Source of the DNA: Bacteroidota bacterium
GTDB taxonomy: Bacteria; Bacteroidota; Bacteroidia; Bacteroidales; UBA4417
DNA length: 64,000 bases
Reading direction: 5' to 3'
NCBI GenBank assembly: GCA_013376995.1
Contig: JACAAZ010000002.1
Location: 335,882-399,881 of the forward strand
Shown one piece after another: positions 7,501 to 14,328 of the stretch. Below the pieces are notes generated by a model. It saw nothing but the letters and a program-made list of their open reading frames with translations. It did no database searches and was not told where the DNA came from. Within the stretch, counting starts at the first letter, position 1, and every line of letters starts with the position of its first letter. The position numbers and the translations under genes were made by a program.

Positions 7501-9917
7501 ACGCCGTAGTAGGAAGAATTTGATACAGTCGAGTTATTCATCTGGCCGCCAGCATTTTCGAATGTAATACCGCCTTCACCTGTATTGCCACCATATTGCA
7601 ACATAGCGTAATTCACATTACAATATGCATCATCGCTTGATGCCCTGAATTTGATAGTTCCCCAGTTTCCGGAAGCCGGTGCAGTTGCATTCCCGTCGCC
7701 GTTTGTATCCAAAGGATTCCCAACGTTGTCATCCTGTAAACTGGTGAATACAACTTTTTGAAGGGCTGTGCCATCGGTCTTGAATCCCCCGTCAACATAA
7801 ATACTGCAATTATTCACTTTGATGACGACTCCCGGCTGAACATTCACGTAAGTCCCGGAATTAATATACATATCGGCCAGCAATACATAGGTGATATTGG
7901 TAAAGCCTGCTACATTGCGGGTTTTAATGGTTCCGTTCGAGCAAACATTCCCTCCAAGCAGACCGATTGCCTGCCATTTCACGTTGGTAAAGGTGTTACC
8001 GGTGAAAATCGGGTCGGAAGAACCGGAAATGCAGAAGGGTGTATATAGGATATTGATCAGGCTGTTATTCGAAATGGCCGGGTTTGAGACCCGGTAACAG
8101 GAGATTCCATAATTCAGGTCCTTCAGTTCGCAGTTGGAGATGGTTGGACTTGCATCTATCATCCCGATTCCGGCTCCATTTATATATTCAACTGTGCTGC
8201 AGGTTGAAAAGCCATAATTCCATATCGATGCATATTTAACCCTGCAGTAATTCAGGATGCCGGTACTTCCGGGATCAAAAATGATCCCCCCCCAGTCACC
8301 GACTGCAGGCGATGTGATAGTCCCGTCTTTATTGGTATCTCCCGGGTTCCCGTAGTTGTCGTCCTTGGAAGAGGTAAAGGTGATAAGGCTGTCGGCCGTT
8401 GCATTCGCTGTCAGGGTTCCATCAACAATAATCCTGTGGGCATAGGAATAGGATTTTATAACGATGCCCTTATTGATCGTAAGGGATTTGCCTGCCGGGA
8501 TAACAATCTGGTCAAGCAAGAGGTAAGTAATATTCTGTATAGCAGTGACATTCCTTTTTTTAATAACTGCATTTGCCGTTAATGTCCCGCCTATGAGCCC
8601 GATTGCATCATAAGCATTATCAGAAAAGGACAATGTATTATTTGGCATATTGGGATTAGCCTCAAATGACATTGCAATAGGGGTAAACTGGCTGGAACCA
8701 ATGGTATTGTTTGAAAGTGTGGGATTGGAGGCATATTGCATATATACACCATAATAGTTATTGGAAATGTCACATAAATCAATGGTTGGGCTGGCATTGA
8801 ACATAGAAATACCTCCGGTATTCCCTGCACCCGCATAACGGATTTTGCATCTTCGCATCAGGCAGTTTGCATCAATACTTGGGTCATTGAAATTGATCCC
8901 ATACCAGTTGCTTTGAGCAGGTGCTGTTGTAATGCCATCGTTGTTTGTATCTCCACCCCAGTTGTCATCCCGATAAGAAGTAAAGAATATATTTTCACCT
9001 ACATTGGCATTTGCAACGAGGGTGCCGTTAACATCCAGGGAATAACCCAACTGGAATTTCAGGATATCGGTTGACCCGATTACCATTCTGCCCCCAGCAT
9101 TGATTGTCATTCCATAGGGGAAGAAATATGGGATATTGATAACCGGCAGCGTTAAAGTATCCGAGAAGCTAGAAAATGCCATTGCTGCGGCAGTATTGGT
9201 ATTCCCGGTAAAGGTATTTGGGGCTGTCGTGGTAAGCACAGCTGATGCTGAATAATAGATTGGCCAGGTACAGTTGGAAATGCCAACATTGGTGATATTA
9301 ACATTAGCTTTTGCCAGTAAGTTAATACCAGCCAGTGCATGCTGCATATTAACACCGGAAATAAAGGCACGGGCAGAAGCATCCGCCTGGATACAGCTTC
9401 CGTTTGATGCAGCCCAACTGGCTGTAGTGGTGATGGATCCGCCGCTCATATTTAAGATCCCCTGTGCCTCAACCTGTATGCCATAATATTGAAAATTCTG
9501 TATAACGGTATTGGTAAGCGCTGCACGGCCATTTCGCACATAGAGTTCCTGCGCGTACAGTACCTGGCAGTTATTCATAATCACCTGCCCGGAATCCGAA
9601 AGCGTTGTACTTCCCGCCTGTATATATGACCAAATCCCAGGGGTAGGGGAGGCATTATTGGAAGTAAAGATTGCAGAATTGGCATTAAGAATGCCATATG
9701 CAAACAGATACTGTCCATCGTTGAACTTTACGGTTACTCCTGACTGAACGGTTAGAGTTACACCATGGTTAATCGTGATGTTGGAAGTCACTACATACGG
9801 GCTGGCAGCAGCCGTCCATGTAGTATTTGAAGAAATAACACCAGATACATCTGTTGCTTTTACGAATTGAAGATTACAAATAAGTAAAGCAACCAAGAGG
9901 GTAAAAAGGTTTTTCAT
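4572..9917 (-). CDS. giant T9SS-exported beta-helix protein with dockerin-like and cohesin-like domains
   Basis: This 1781-residue protein starts with a signal peptide (MKNLFTLLVALLICNLQFVKA). Residues about 30-1460 are right-handed beta-helix-type repeats. A calcium-loop-like word (for example DDNWGGDTNNDG) followed by a Pro-x-x-x-x-Trp-x-x-I-x-F strand occurs six times near residues 311, 516, 726, 927, 1124 and 1324, a spacing of about 200 residues. A dockerin-like pair lies at about 1476-1540 (DVSLNGVIQAYDASLVLQ, DVSAAGGITSFDASLILQ) with degenerate acidic positions. A cohesin-like domain follows at about 1553-1675, then a type A T9SS sorting domain at about 1690-1781 (IYPNPSSG, GKYSV, GSYLLRM). 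It is the first gene of a two-gene operon. Polysaccharide binding or adhesion at the cell surface is the likely role; no catalytic site was identified. Confidence 0.82.
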   Translation of the reverse strand: MKNLFTLLVALLICNLQFVKATDVSGVISSNTTWTAAASPYVVTSNITINHGVTLTVQSGVTVKFNDGQYLFAYGILNANSAIFTSNNASPTPGIWSYIQAGSTTLSDSGQVIMNNCQVLYAQELYVRNGRAALTNTVIQNFQYYGIQVEAQGILNMSGGSITTTASWAASNGSCIQADASARAFISGVNMQHALAGINLLAKANVNITNVGISNCTWPIYYSASAVLTTTAPNTFTGNTNTAAAMAFSSFSDTLTLPVINIPYFFPYGMTINAGGRMVIGSTDILKFQLGYSLDVNGTLVANANVGENIFFTSYRDDNWGGDTNNDGITTAPAQSNWYGINFNDPSIDANCLMRRCKIRYAGAGNTGGISMFNASPTIDLCDISNNYYGVYMQYASNPTLSNNTIGSSQFTPIAMSFEANPNMPNNTLSFSDNAYDAIGLIGGTLTANAVIKKRNVTAIQNITYLLLDQIVIPAGKSLTINKGIVIKSYSYAHRIIVDGTLTANATADSLITFTSSKDDNYGNPGDTNKDGTITSPAVGDWGGIIFDPGSTGILNYCRVKYASIWNYGFSTCSTVEYINGAGIGMIDASPTISNCELKDLNYGISCYRVSNPAISNNSLINILYTPFCISGSSDPIFTGNTFTNVKWQAIGLLGGNVCSNGTIKTRNVAGFTNITYVLLADMYINSGTYVNVQPGVVIKVNNCSIYVDGGFKTDGTALQKVVFTSLQDDNVGNPLDTNGDGNATAPASGNWGTIKFRASSDDAYCNVNYAMLQYGGNTGEGGITFENAGGQMNNSTVSNSSYYGVYSNGNSTPSINTVTIQNCSQDPLAMSLLSNPTFTNITFSANHSKAIKIIEGTLSSNATLSTRNVAGITNIAYIITTLTISSNAKLTIQPGVVIKFNVWYANITVNGHLIAKGTAGNKIYFTSYADDSKGGDSNNDGNSTVPTKGDWGYYTGGINFVNHSNDTLTYCEVSYPLMGMYFSNAHALIDNCVVQQVSDCGIDVFGSSNPNITNCQFNNITNSPIKLSMFSSPTFSNCSSLNVGRMALTVRAETYSQTATVPVRNFGGYNNITYFLEGPSTINSGTTITVPAGIVFKANSGGGFIVNGRLNVNGSSLSNVYFTDYRDDLVGNPPDMNQDGSATAPSQTNWGGTWITFNDVANDSSTVQYATLRYAAVGIGLTSASPTIDHVKFEKDHYGADLNGVSLPKIDNCTFNNLLYYPIQLSLVSFPASITNNTISGSTFKAIKVRDETLTQDVTLAKRSFGGVNNIAYMFGTYTVGTGATLTINPGVVCKFVNSGSITVNKGFLAEGGFEADSNIVFTDYRDDFYGGDTNADSTFTSPTMGSWQGIAFNDQALDPICRLRHCFVKYSYYGISTTSASPLVTYSTIAKNYYGVYATAASNPVFHYCDFDDNYYWAVNNVNKSFVIDATNCWWGSALGPIQTNTQGNGTSTQELITTAVNFSPFKTTGAINPAEGDVSLNGVIQAYDASLVLQKVVGSITLNSTQTQVADVSAAGGITSFDASLILQYVVGIIQYFPAELLAPGSIPLTDPILEVGNGSVLGGEDITIPVRVINSSGILSTDIQLKYDPVYLQLAQVSNQVAGMTLAFLNDEVKGSLNIALAGTEPLSNDTTLVLLTFHTVLPSGGTITTPMSVASFLANESDLTASAQPGIVTISDNMTGLPEPSKLTGIISSIYPNPSSGFAKLNYQLPADNEQVTIEVFNMLGQKVTTLLSKTMNKGKYSVPVTNQGNPFSMGSYLLRMTVNGASQTQVFQVVK

Positions 9918-10470
9918 GGGTTAAAGGTTTTAAAACGGGCTATTAAAAAATGATTTTATGCCTTCTGCCTGGCGCGAAAAGAATTTATAGGAACTTAATA
10001 CACTTGTATAGAAGTACGGGAAGACGAAAATATCCCCTAGGATGGCAAAATGGTGAAGACCAAAAGAATGTGCGCCATATACATATATACTAAGTTACTA
10101 TATTTATTCTTAAAACGCAACAAGATTATGATAGGTGTTACAACAATTATTTGCTGAAATATATTGAAACATATATATGTTATATAATCATATTGAATGT
10201 GTTACGAGGTTTTTATTCTACAGTCTAAATAATATATCCAGCAATGACAAGTGTTGCAGCTTAATCTCCTCATTTAATTTAAATTGTACCTGGACAGAAA
10301 ATTTTTTCCTGTGCTGGCAAAACATAAGCTCATCCAGGGTCTTTTCCCGGATCGATTAACGTACCTTTTTTACAAATGATCCCCGCAATAAGGAAAGAGG
10401 TGAAGTTTGTCCTCAAGGAAACATTCCGTCAACAGGATTTACTGTAATTTTGTCCTGCAAATTTCTCCCT
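9918..10470. other. 553-bp AT-rich divergent intergenic region
   Basis: This lies between the start of the beta-helix operon and mnmA. It is AT-rich, with ATATAT-type words at about 10078-10190 and no credible gene; a 60-codon reading frame at 10177-10359 has no ribosome-binding or family signal. It probably holds the upstream control region of the surface-protein operon, but I cannot point to a specific operator. Confidence 0.5.
10445..10452 (+). promoter_or_regulatory. -7 box of mnmA
   Basis: TAATTTTG matches TAnnTTTG. Transcription would begin near 10459, 12 bases before the ATG at 10471, which argues against an upstream TTG start at 10450. No TTTG is found at the ideal -33 distance. Confidence 0.5.
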
Positions 10471-11535
10471 ATGAACATTGCCGCCTTAGTGTCCGGCGGA
10501 GTTGACAGCTCCGTGATGCTTCATCTGCTGAAAGAACAGGGGTTTGAGCCCACTATTTTCTACATCCGCATCGGGATGAAGGAAGAAGAGGGTTTCATGG
10601 ACTGTTCCTCTGAGGAAGATATAGAGCTGACTACCTGGCTTGCAAGGCATTTTGGACTTAGGATGGAGATCGTCCCGCTTCACAAGGAATATTGGGATAA
10701 CGTGATTGCGTATACCCTGGATGCCGTTAAAAAAGGCCTTACCCCGAACCCGGATGTTATGTGCAATCGCCTGATCAAGTTCGGGGAGTTTGAAAACCAA
10801 TGGGGAAAGGACTTTGACAAAATATCAACCGGCCATTATGCCACTACCATAGAGAAAGATGGATTGACCTGGCTGGGTACTGCTAAAGATCCTGTAAAGG
10901 ATCAAACCGATTTCCTTGCGCAAATAACATACAAACAGATTAGCAAGTTGATGTTCCCGGTTGGCAAATTGTTGAAACCGGAAGTCAGGACCATTGCTCA
11001 TAAAGTTGGAATGCCCAGTGCGCACCGCCGCGACAGCCAGGGGATTTGTTTCCTGGGTAAGGTGAATTATGTAGATTTCCTGCGAAAATATATAGGAGAG
11101 AAAGAAGGTAAAATCATCGAACTTGAAACCGGCAAAACCCTTGGGAAACATAAAGGATTCTGGTTTCATACTATTGGCCAGCGTAAAGGGCTTGGGTTGG
11201 GACAGGGCCCCTGGTTCGTAGTTAAAAAGGACACTTCTGAAAACATCATCTATGTTTCAAATGGCTATGACCCACTTACCCAATACGGAGAAGAGATTCG
11301 CCTGGCCGATTTCAATTTTATCACCAAAAACCCCTGGGGCGAAATCAATACACCTAAAAGGGTGACTTTCAAAATCAGGCATACCCCTGATTTTACAGCT
11401 GGTACGCTCATAAGAGAAGAGAACCATCTCGTAATCAAATCGAATGTTCCCGTATCCGGAATAGCTGCCGGGCAGTTCGGGGTTCTGTATGATGAAAACA
11501 AGCAAATCTGCTTTGGAAGTGGAGTGATTGATTAA
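10471..11535 (+). CDS. mnmA: tRNA-specific 2-thiouridylase MnmA
   Basis: MnmA adds sulfur to U34 of the tRNAs for Lys, Glu and Gln using ATP and a persulfide donor. The 354-residue product shows the PP-loop SGGVDSSVM at residues 8-16, the first catalytic cysteine in NPDVMCN, GHYAT, the KDQTDFL adenylation-domain segment and the second catalytic cysteine in DSQGICFLG. The C-terminal beta-barrel text GQRKGLGLG and YVVKKD-like strand is also present. The ATG at 10471 is preferred over the in-frame TTG at 10450 because the family begins just before the PP-loop and the -7 box overlaps the TTG. A lipoprotein gene follows 26 bases downstream in the same direction. Confidence 0.95.
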   Translation: MNIAALVSGGVDSSVMLHLLKEQGFEPTIFYIRIGMKEEEGFMDCSSEEDIELTTWLARHFGLRMEIVPLHKEYWDNVIAYTLDAVKKGLTPNPDVMCNRLIKFGEFENQWGKDFDKISTGHYATTIEKDGLTWLGTAKDPVKDQTDFLAQITYKQISKLMFPVGKLLKPEVRTIAHKVGMPSAHRRDSQGICFLGKVNYVDFLRKYIGEKEGKIIELETGKTLGKHKGFWFHTIGQRKGLGLGQGPWFVVKKDTSENIIYVSNGYDPLTQYGEEIRLADFNFITKNPWGEINTPKRVTFKIRHTPDFTAGTLIREENHLVIKSNVPVSGIAAGQFGVLYDENKQICFGSGVID

Positions 11536-11561
11536 GATAAATATTGTTTAAAGCATTAAAT

Positions 11562-12035
11562 ATGAGAAAATTAACTAATGTACTTATTCTGATTAGCCTG
11601 CTTGCATTAATGTCCTGTTCTAAACAAGGTCCCATTTTTGAGCACTACATGAAATTCGACAAGGGTAACTGGGACCGTTTCAACAAAGTGGTCTTCAACG
11701 TGCCGATTGATAAACCAGGAGAGAGTTACGACATCACTCTCGTCTTGAAACCGGATAGTTCATTTATGTATGATGCCATGCCGGTGTATGTTATCATGAA
11801 TACCCCTGCAGGTGAAGAGCGAATGAAAGATGTGAGAATAAAGGTAAAGGACGGGGGAAGGATCGTCGGAGATAGCGAAGAGCCGTCGCTGACCATCAAA
11901 ACTCCCTTATGGAAATCATTGCCTTTTTCTGATAAAGGGATGCTTATAATCAGCATTGAAAACATGATTCCCAAAATTCAGACCCCCGGTGTAAAAGAAT
12001 TGGGAATTATTGTTGAGCATTCCGCTTCGAAATAA
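11562..12035 (+). CDS. GldH-like lipoprotein (gliding motility/T9SS associated)
   Basis: The 157-residue product has a lipoprotein signal peptide ending LALMSC (Cys18), so it is probably anchored in a membrane. Its length, single-domain beta character and C-terminal stretch ending in a 'KELGIIVE' strand resemble GldH, a small lipoprotein needed for gliding and T9SS function in Flavobacterium. The match is by general pattern and not by a diagnostic motif, so an unrelated DUF lipoprotein is possible. The ATG at 11562 is chosen over one at 11544 because it gives a compact signal peptide (MRKLTNVLILISLLALMSC). It probably shares a transcript with mnmA. Confidence 0.55.
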   Translation: MRKLTNVLILISLLALMSCSKQGPIFEHYMKFDKGNWDRFNKVVFNVPIDKPGESYDITLVLKPDSSFMYDAMPVYVIMNTPAGEERMKDVRIKVKDGGRIVGDSEEPSLTIKTPLWKSLPFSDKGMLIISIENMIPKIQTPGVKELGIIVEHSASK

Positions 12036-12070
12036 ATCGATGATTGAGCCCATTTCGAATAATCAAGAAT

Positions 12071-12182
12071 ACAACAAATGCCACAAAGTCACTAAGACTC
12101 TGAGTTGCACAAGGTGTTGAGAAAATGGGAAATATTCTTTGTGTCCGCCATAGGCGGATTGAGATTTCGTGCCTTCGTGGCA
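12071..12182. repeat. intergenic inverted repeat, 'CACAAAGTCACTAAG' type, with nested palindrome
   Basis: The left arm begins TGCCACAAAGTCACTAAG and the right arm ends TTCGTGCCTTCGTGGCA, so the element can fold into a long imperfect hairpin between the convergent gldH-like and ribF genes. TCCGCCATAGGCGGA (12144-12158) is nested in it. The wording resembles the element at 1383-1620. Confidence 0.75.
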
Positions 12183-12206
12183 ATTAATACTTTACGGAGT
12201 AAACAT

Positions 12207-13229
12207 TTACTTTAGATTGCCATATTGATAATCCTTATCCAGCAGGTACTTAACTCTTTCCTTATCAAGGGAAAGCTGCTCTTTTAACTGTTCCAGCCCG
12301 CCAAATTTCTTTTCATCCCGGATCCGGTGCACGAATTTGAGCACCAGCGTTTCATTGTAGATATCATCATCGAAATCAAAAATATTCACTTCGATGGTCA
12401 ACTTATTAGCGTCGATGGTAGGCCTGGTCCCAATATTGCTCATTCCCCGGTAAAGAACCCCGCCCTGCAGGACAAGAGATGCATAAACCCCGTTTGAAGG
12501 CAACAGCTTATATTTATCGAGGAGTTCAATATTAGCGGTTGGAAAACCAATGAGTTTGCCAAGCTGGTTTCCTCTTACCACTTTTCCCGTTAAGGTATAT
12601 TGATAACCCAGCATGCAATTTGCCATTTCCAGGTTACCCTCTATGATTGCATTGCGAATAGCTGATGAACTCACCATCCTGCCACAATGTTCGATGGCTG
12701 TTACCTGCTCAACCTCAAAATTATACGTCCGACCCATTTCTTCAAGCAAGGCAAAATCTCCCTGCCTTCCATGCCCGAACATATGGTCATGCCCAGTGAT
12801 TACCTTACTTGCTCTGACTATGTCAACAAGGACTTTCCTGATAAAATCGGAAGAGTCAATATTAGCAAAGGACGCATCGAAAGGAATTACCAAAACAACA
12901 TCAACCCCGGCTTCTGAAAAACGAGCAAGTTTTTCATCAAGCGATTGCAATAGCCGTACACCTTCAGCATTGCCCAGAACCAGCCTTGGATGTGGGTTGA
13001 ATGTGATGACCACGGATTCGCAATTCTTCTCCCTGGCCGAACATACCAAACGTTCAATTATTCCCCAATGGCCACGATGGACACCATCGAAAACACCTAC
13101 AGTTACTGCCGGGCGGCAAGGGGATTCAAATTCTTCAATGGAGTGGTAGATCCGCACGGATAATTGGTTCAGATTGTTAGGTGCTGCTGAGGTGAAAAGA
13201 GCAGGAGAAACAGGTAATTCATCTGGCAA
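12207..13229 (-). CDS. ribF: bifunctional riboflavin kinase / FAD synthetase
   Basis: RibF converts riboflavin to FMN and then FAD. The N-terminal nucleotidyltransferase half has GVFDGVHRGHWGII (HxGH-type ATP site) and GHDHMFGHGRQG. The C-terminal flavokinase half has the conserved GKVVRGNQLGKLIGFPTAN and GVYAS strands. The reading frame opens with a TTG at 13229 (340 residues). No early ATG exists; a GTG at 13157 would give 316 residues, nearer the family's usual length, so the start is uncertain. It lies 26 bases after asd in the same direction, suggesting an asd-ribF operon. Confidence 0.93.
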   Translation of the reverse strand: MPDELPVSPALFTSAAPNNLNQLSVRIYHSIEEFESPCRPAVTVGVFDGVHRGHWGIIERLVCSAREKNCESVVITFNPHPRLVLGNAEGVRLLQSLDEKLARFSEAGVDVVLVIPFDASFANIDSSDFIRKVLVDIVRASKVITGHDHMFGHGRQGDFALLEEMGRTYNFEVEQVTAIEHCGRMVSSSAIRNAIIEGNLEMANCMLGYQYTLTGKVVRGNQLGKLIGFPTANIELLDKYKLLPSNGVYASLVLQGGVLYRGMSNIGTRPTIDANKLTIEVNIFDFDDDIYNETLVLKFVHRIRDEKKFGGLEQLKEQLSLDKERVKYLLDKDYQYGNLK

Positions 13230-13255
13230 TCATGCAAAACCATGATTCTGAAAGA

Positions 13256-14257
13256 TTAGATCAGTTCATTGTCCACAAGATATGCAGCGATCTGAATAGC
13301 ATTGGTCGCAGCGCCTTTCCTCAGGTTATCGGAGACAACCCACAGGTTTATTGAATTCGGTTGGGACTCATCACGACGGATACGTCCAACAAACACCTCA
13401 TCACGGCCTTCAGCATATTTTGGCATAGGATAGATGGATTTATCAGGCTCATCCTGAACAATAATCCCTTTGCTGGATGACAACAGTTTATAGATGGATT
13501 CCATCTCGAATTCTTTCTCGAATTCAACGTTAACCGATTCAGAATGTCCGCCGGTAACAGGCACCCGGACAACAGTTGCTGTAAGGCGGATGCTGTCATT
13601 TCCTAATATCTTGCGGGTTTCATTTACGAGTTTTGTCTCCTCGGTGGTATACCCATTGCTCTCGAATGTGCCGCCATGAGGGAATAGATTCAGGTCGATG
13701 GGGTGTGGATAGACTCTCTCACCACTGGTTCCCGCACGTTCGTTCTTCATCTGCTGAACAGCTTTTTGGCCTGTACCTGTCACGGACTGGTAAGTAGAAA
13801 CAACAACCCTCCTGATCCCGAATGCTCTGTGAAGAGGTGCCAGGGCAAGTACCATCTGTATGGTAGAACAGTTTGGATTGGCAATGATCTTATCCGTTGA
13901 CTTGAGAATATGGGCATTGATTTCAGGAACGATGAGGGGAATATTTTTCTCCATTCTCCAGGCAGAGCTATTGTCGATAACTGTAGTGCCGACTTTAGCG
14001 AATTCAGGTGCGAATTCCTTGGAAGTGCTGCCTCCGGCCGAAAAGATGGCGATTTCAGGTTTGCGGGCAATGGCTTCCCGCATTCCAACCACCTTATATG
14101 GCATATTGTTGAAATGTATTTCTTTTCCGACTGATTTTTCCGACGCAACTGGAATAATTTCCGTAATTTTATCAAAGGAAAGATACCGGCCTTCTTCCAG
14201 AACTTTAAGCATCACGCTTCCTACCAGTCCGGTAGCTCCTACAACAGCAATTTTCAT
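13256..14257 (-). CDS. asd: aspartate-semialdehyde dehydrogenase
   Basis: Asd reduces aspartyl phosphate to aspartate semialdehyde, feeding lysine/diaminopimelate, threonine and methionine synthesis. The 333-residue protein has the NADP-binding GATGLVGSVML at the start, SAGGSTSKEFAP, the catalytic cysteine in IANPNCSTIQM, and the substrate-binding histidine in VPVTGGHSESVNVEF. Length is typical. It is divergent from the lamin-tail gene and probably heads an operon with ribF. Confidence 0.96.
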   Translation of the reverse strand: MKIAVVGATGLVGSVMLKVLEEGRYLSFDKITEIIPVASEKSVGKEIHFNNMPYKVVGMREAIARKPEIAIFSAGGSTSKEFAPEFAKVGTTVIDNSSAWRMEKNIPLIVPEINAHILKSTDKIIANPNCSTIQMVLALAPLHRAFGIRRVVVSTYQSVTGTGQKAVQQMKNERAGTSGERVYPHPIDLNLFPHGGTFESNGYTTEETKLVNETRKILGNDSIRLTATVVRVPVTGGHSESVNVEFEKEFEMESIYKLLSSSKGIIVQDEPDKSIYPMPKYAEGRDEVFVGRIRRDESQPNSINLWVVSDNLRKGAATNAIQIAAYLVDNELI

Positions 14258-14286
14258 ATTAGTTTGGGATATTACTTTTCAGATTG

Positions 14287-14294
14287 CAAATTTA
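14287..14294 (-). promoter_or_regulatory. -7 box of asd
   Basis: The minus strand reads TAAATTTG, a perfect TAnnTTTG, 30 bases before the asd ATG. A TTTC lies 18 bases further upstream as a weak -33 element. Confidence 0.5.
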
Positions 14295-14312
14295 GAATAT
14301 TTAAACTTAATC

Positions 14313-14320
14313 GAAAGGAG
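14313..14320 (+). promoter_or_regulatory. strong Shine-Dalgarno sequence before the lamin-tail gene
   Basis: GAAAGGAG sits 8 bases before the ATG at 14329. Clear ribosome-binding sites are uncommon in this window, so it fixes the start. Confidence 0.6.
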
Positions 14321-14328
14321 CCTATCAA

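Noticed and set aside
10177..10359. 60-codon frame upstream of mnmA
   Set aside because: It lies in AT-rich intergenic DNA, with unlikely amino-acid content and no ribosome-binding site.
12613..13149. 178-codon plus-strand frame
   Set aside because: It is the shadow of ribF; the ribF motifs are unambiguous.
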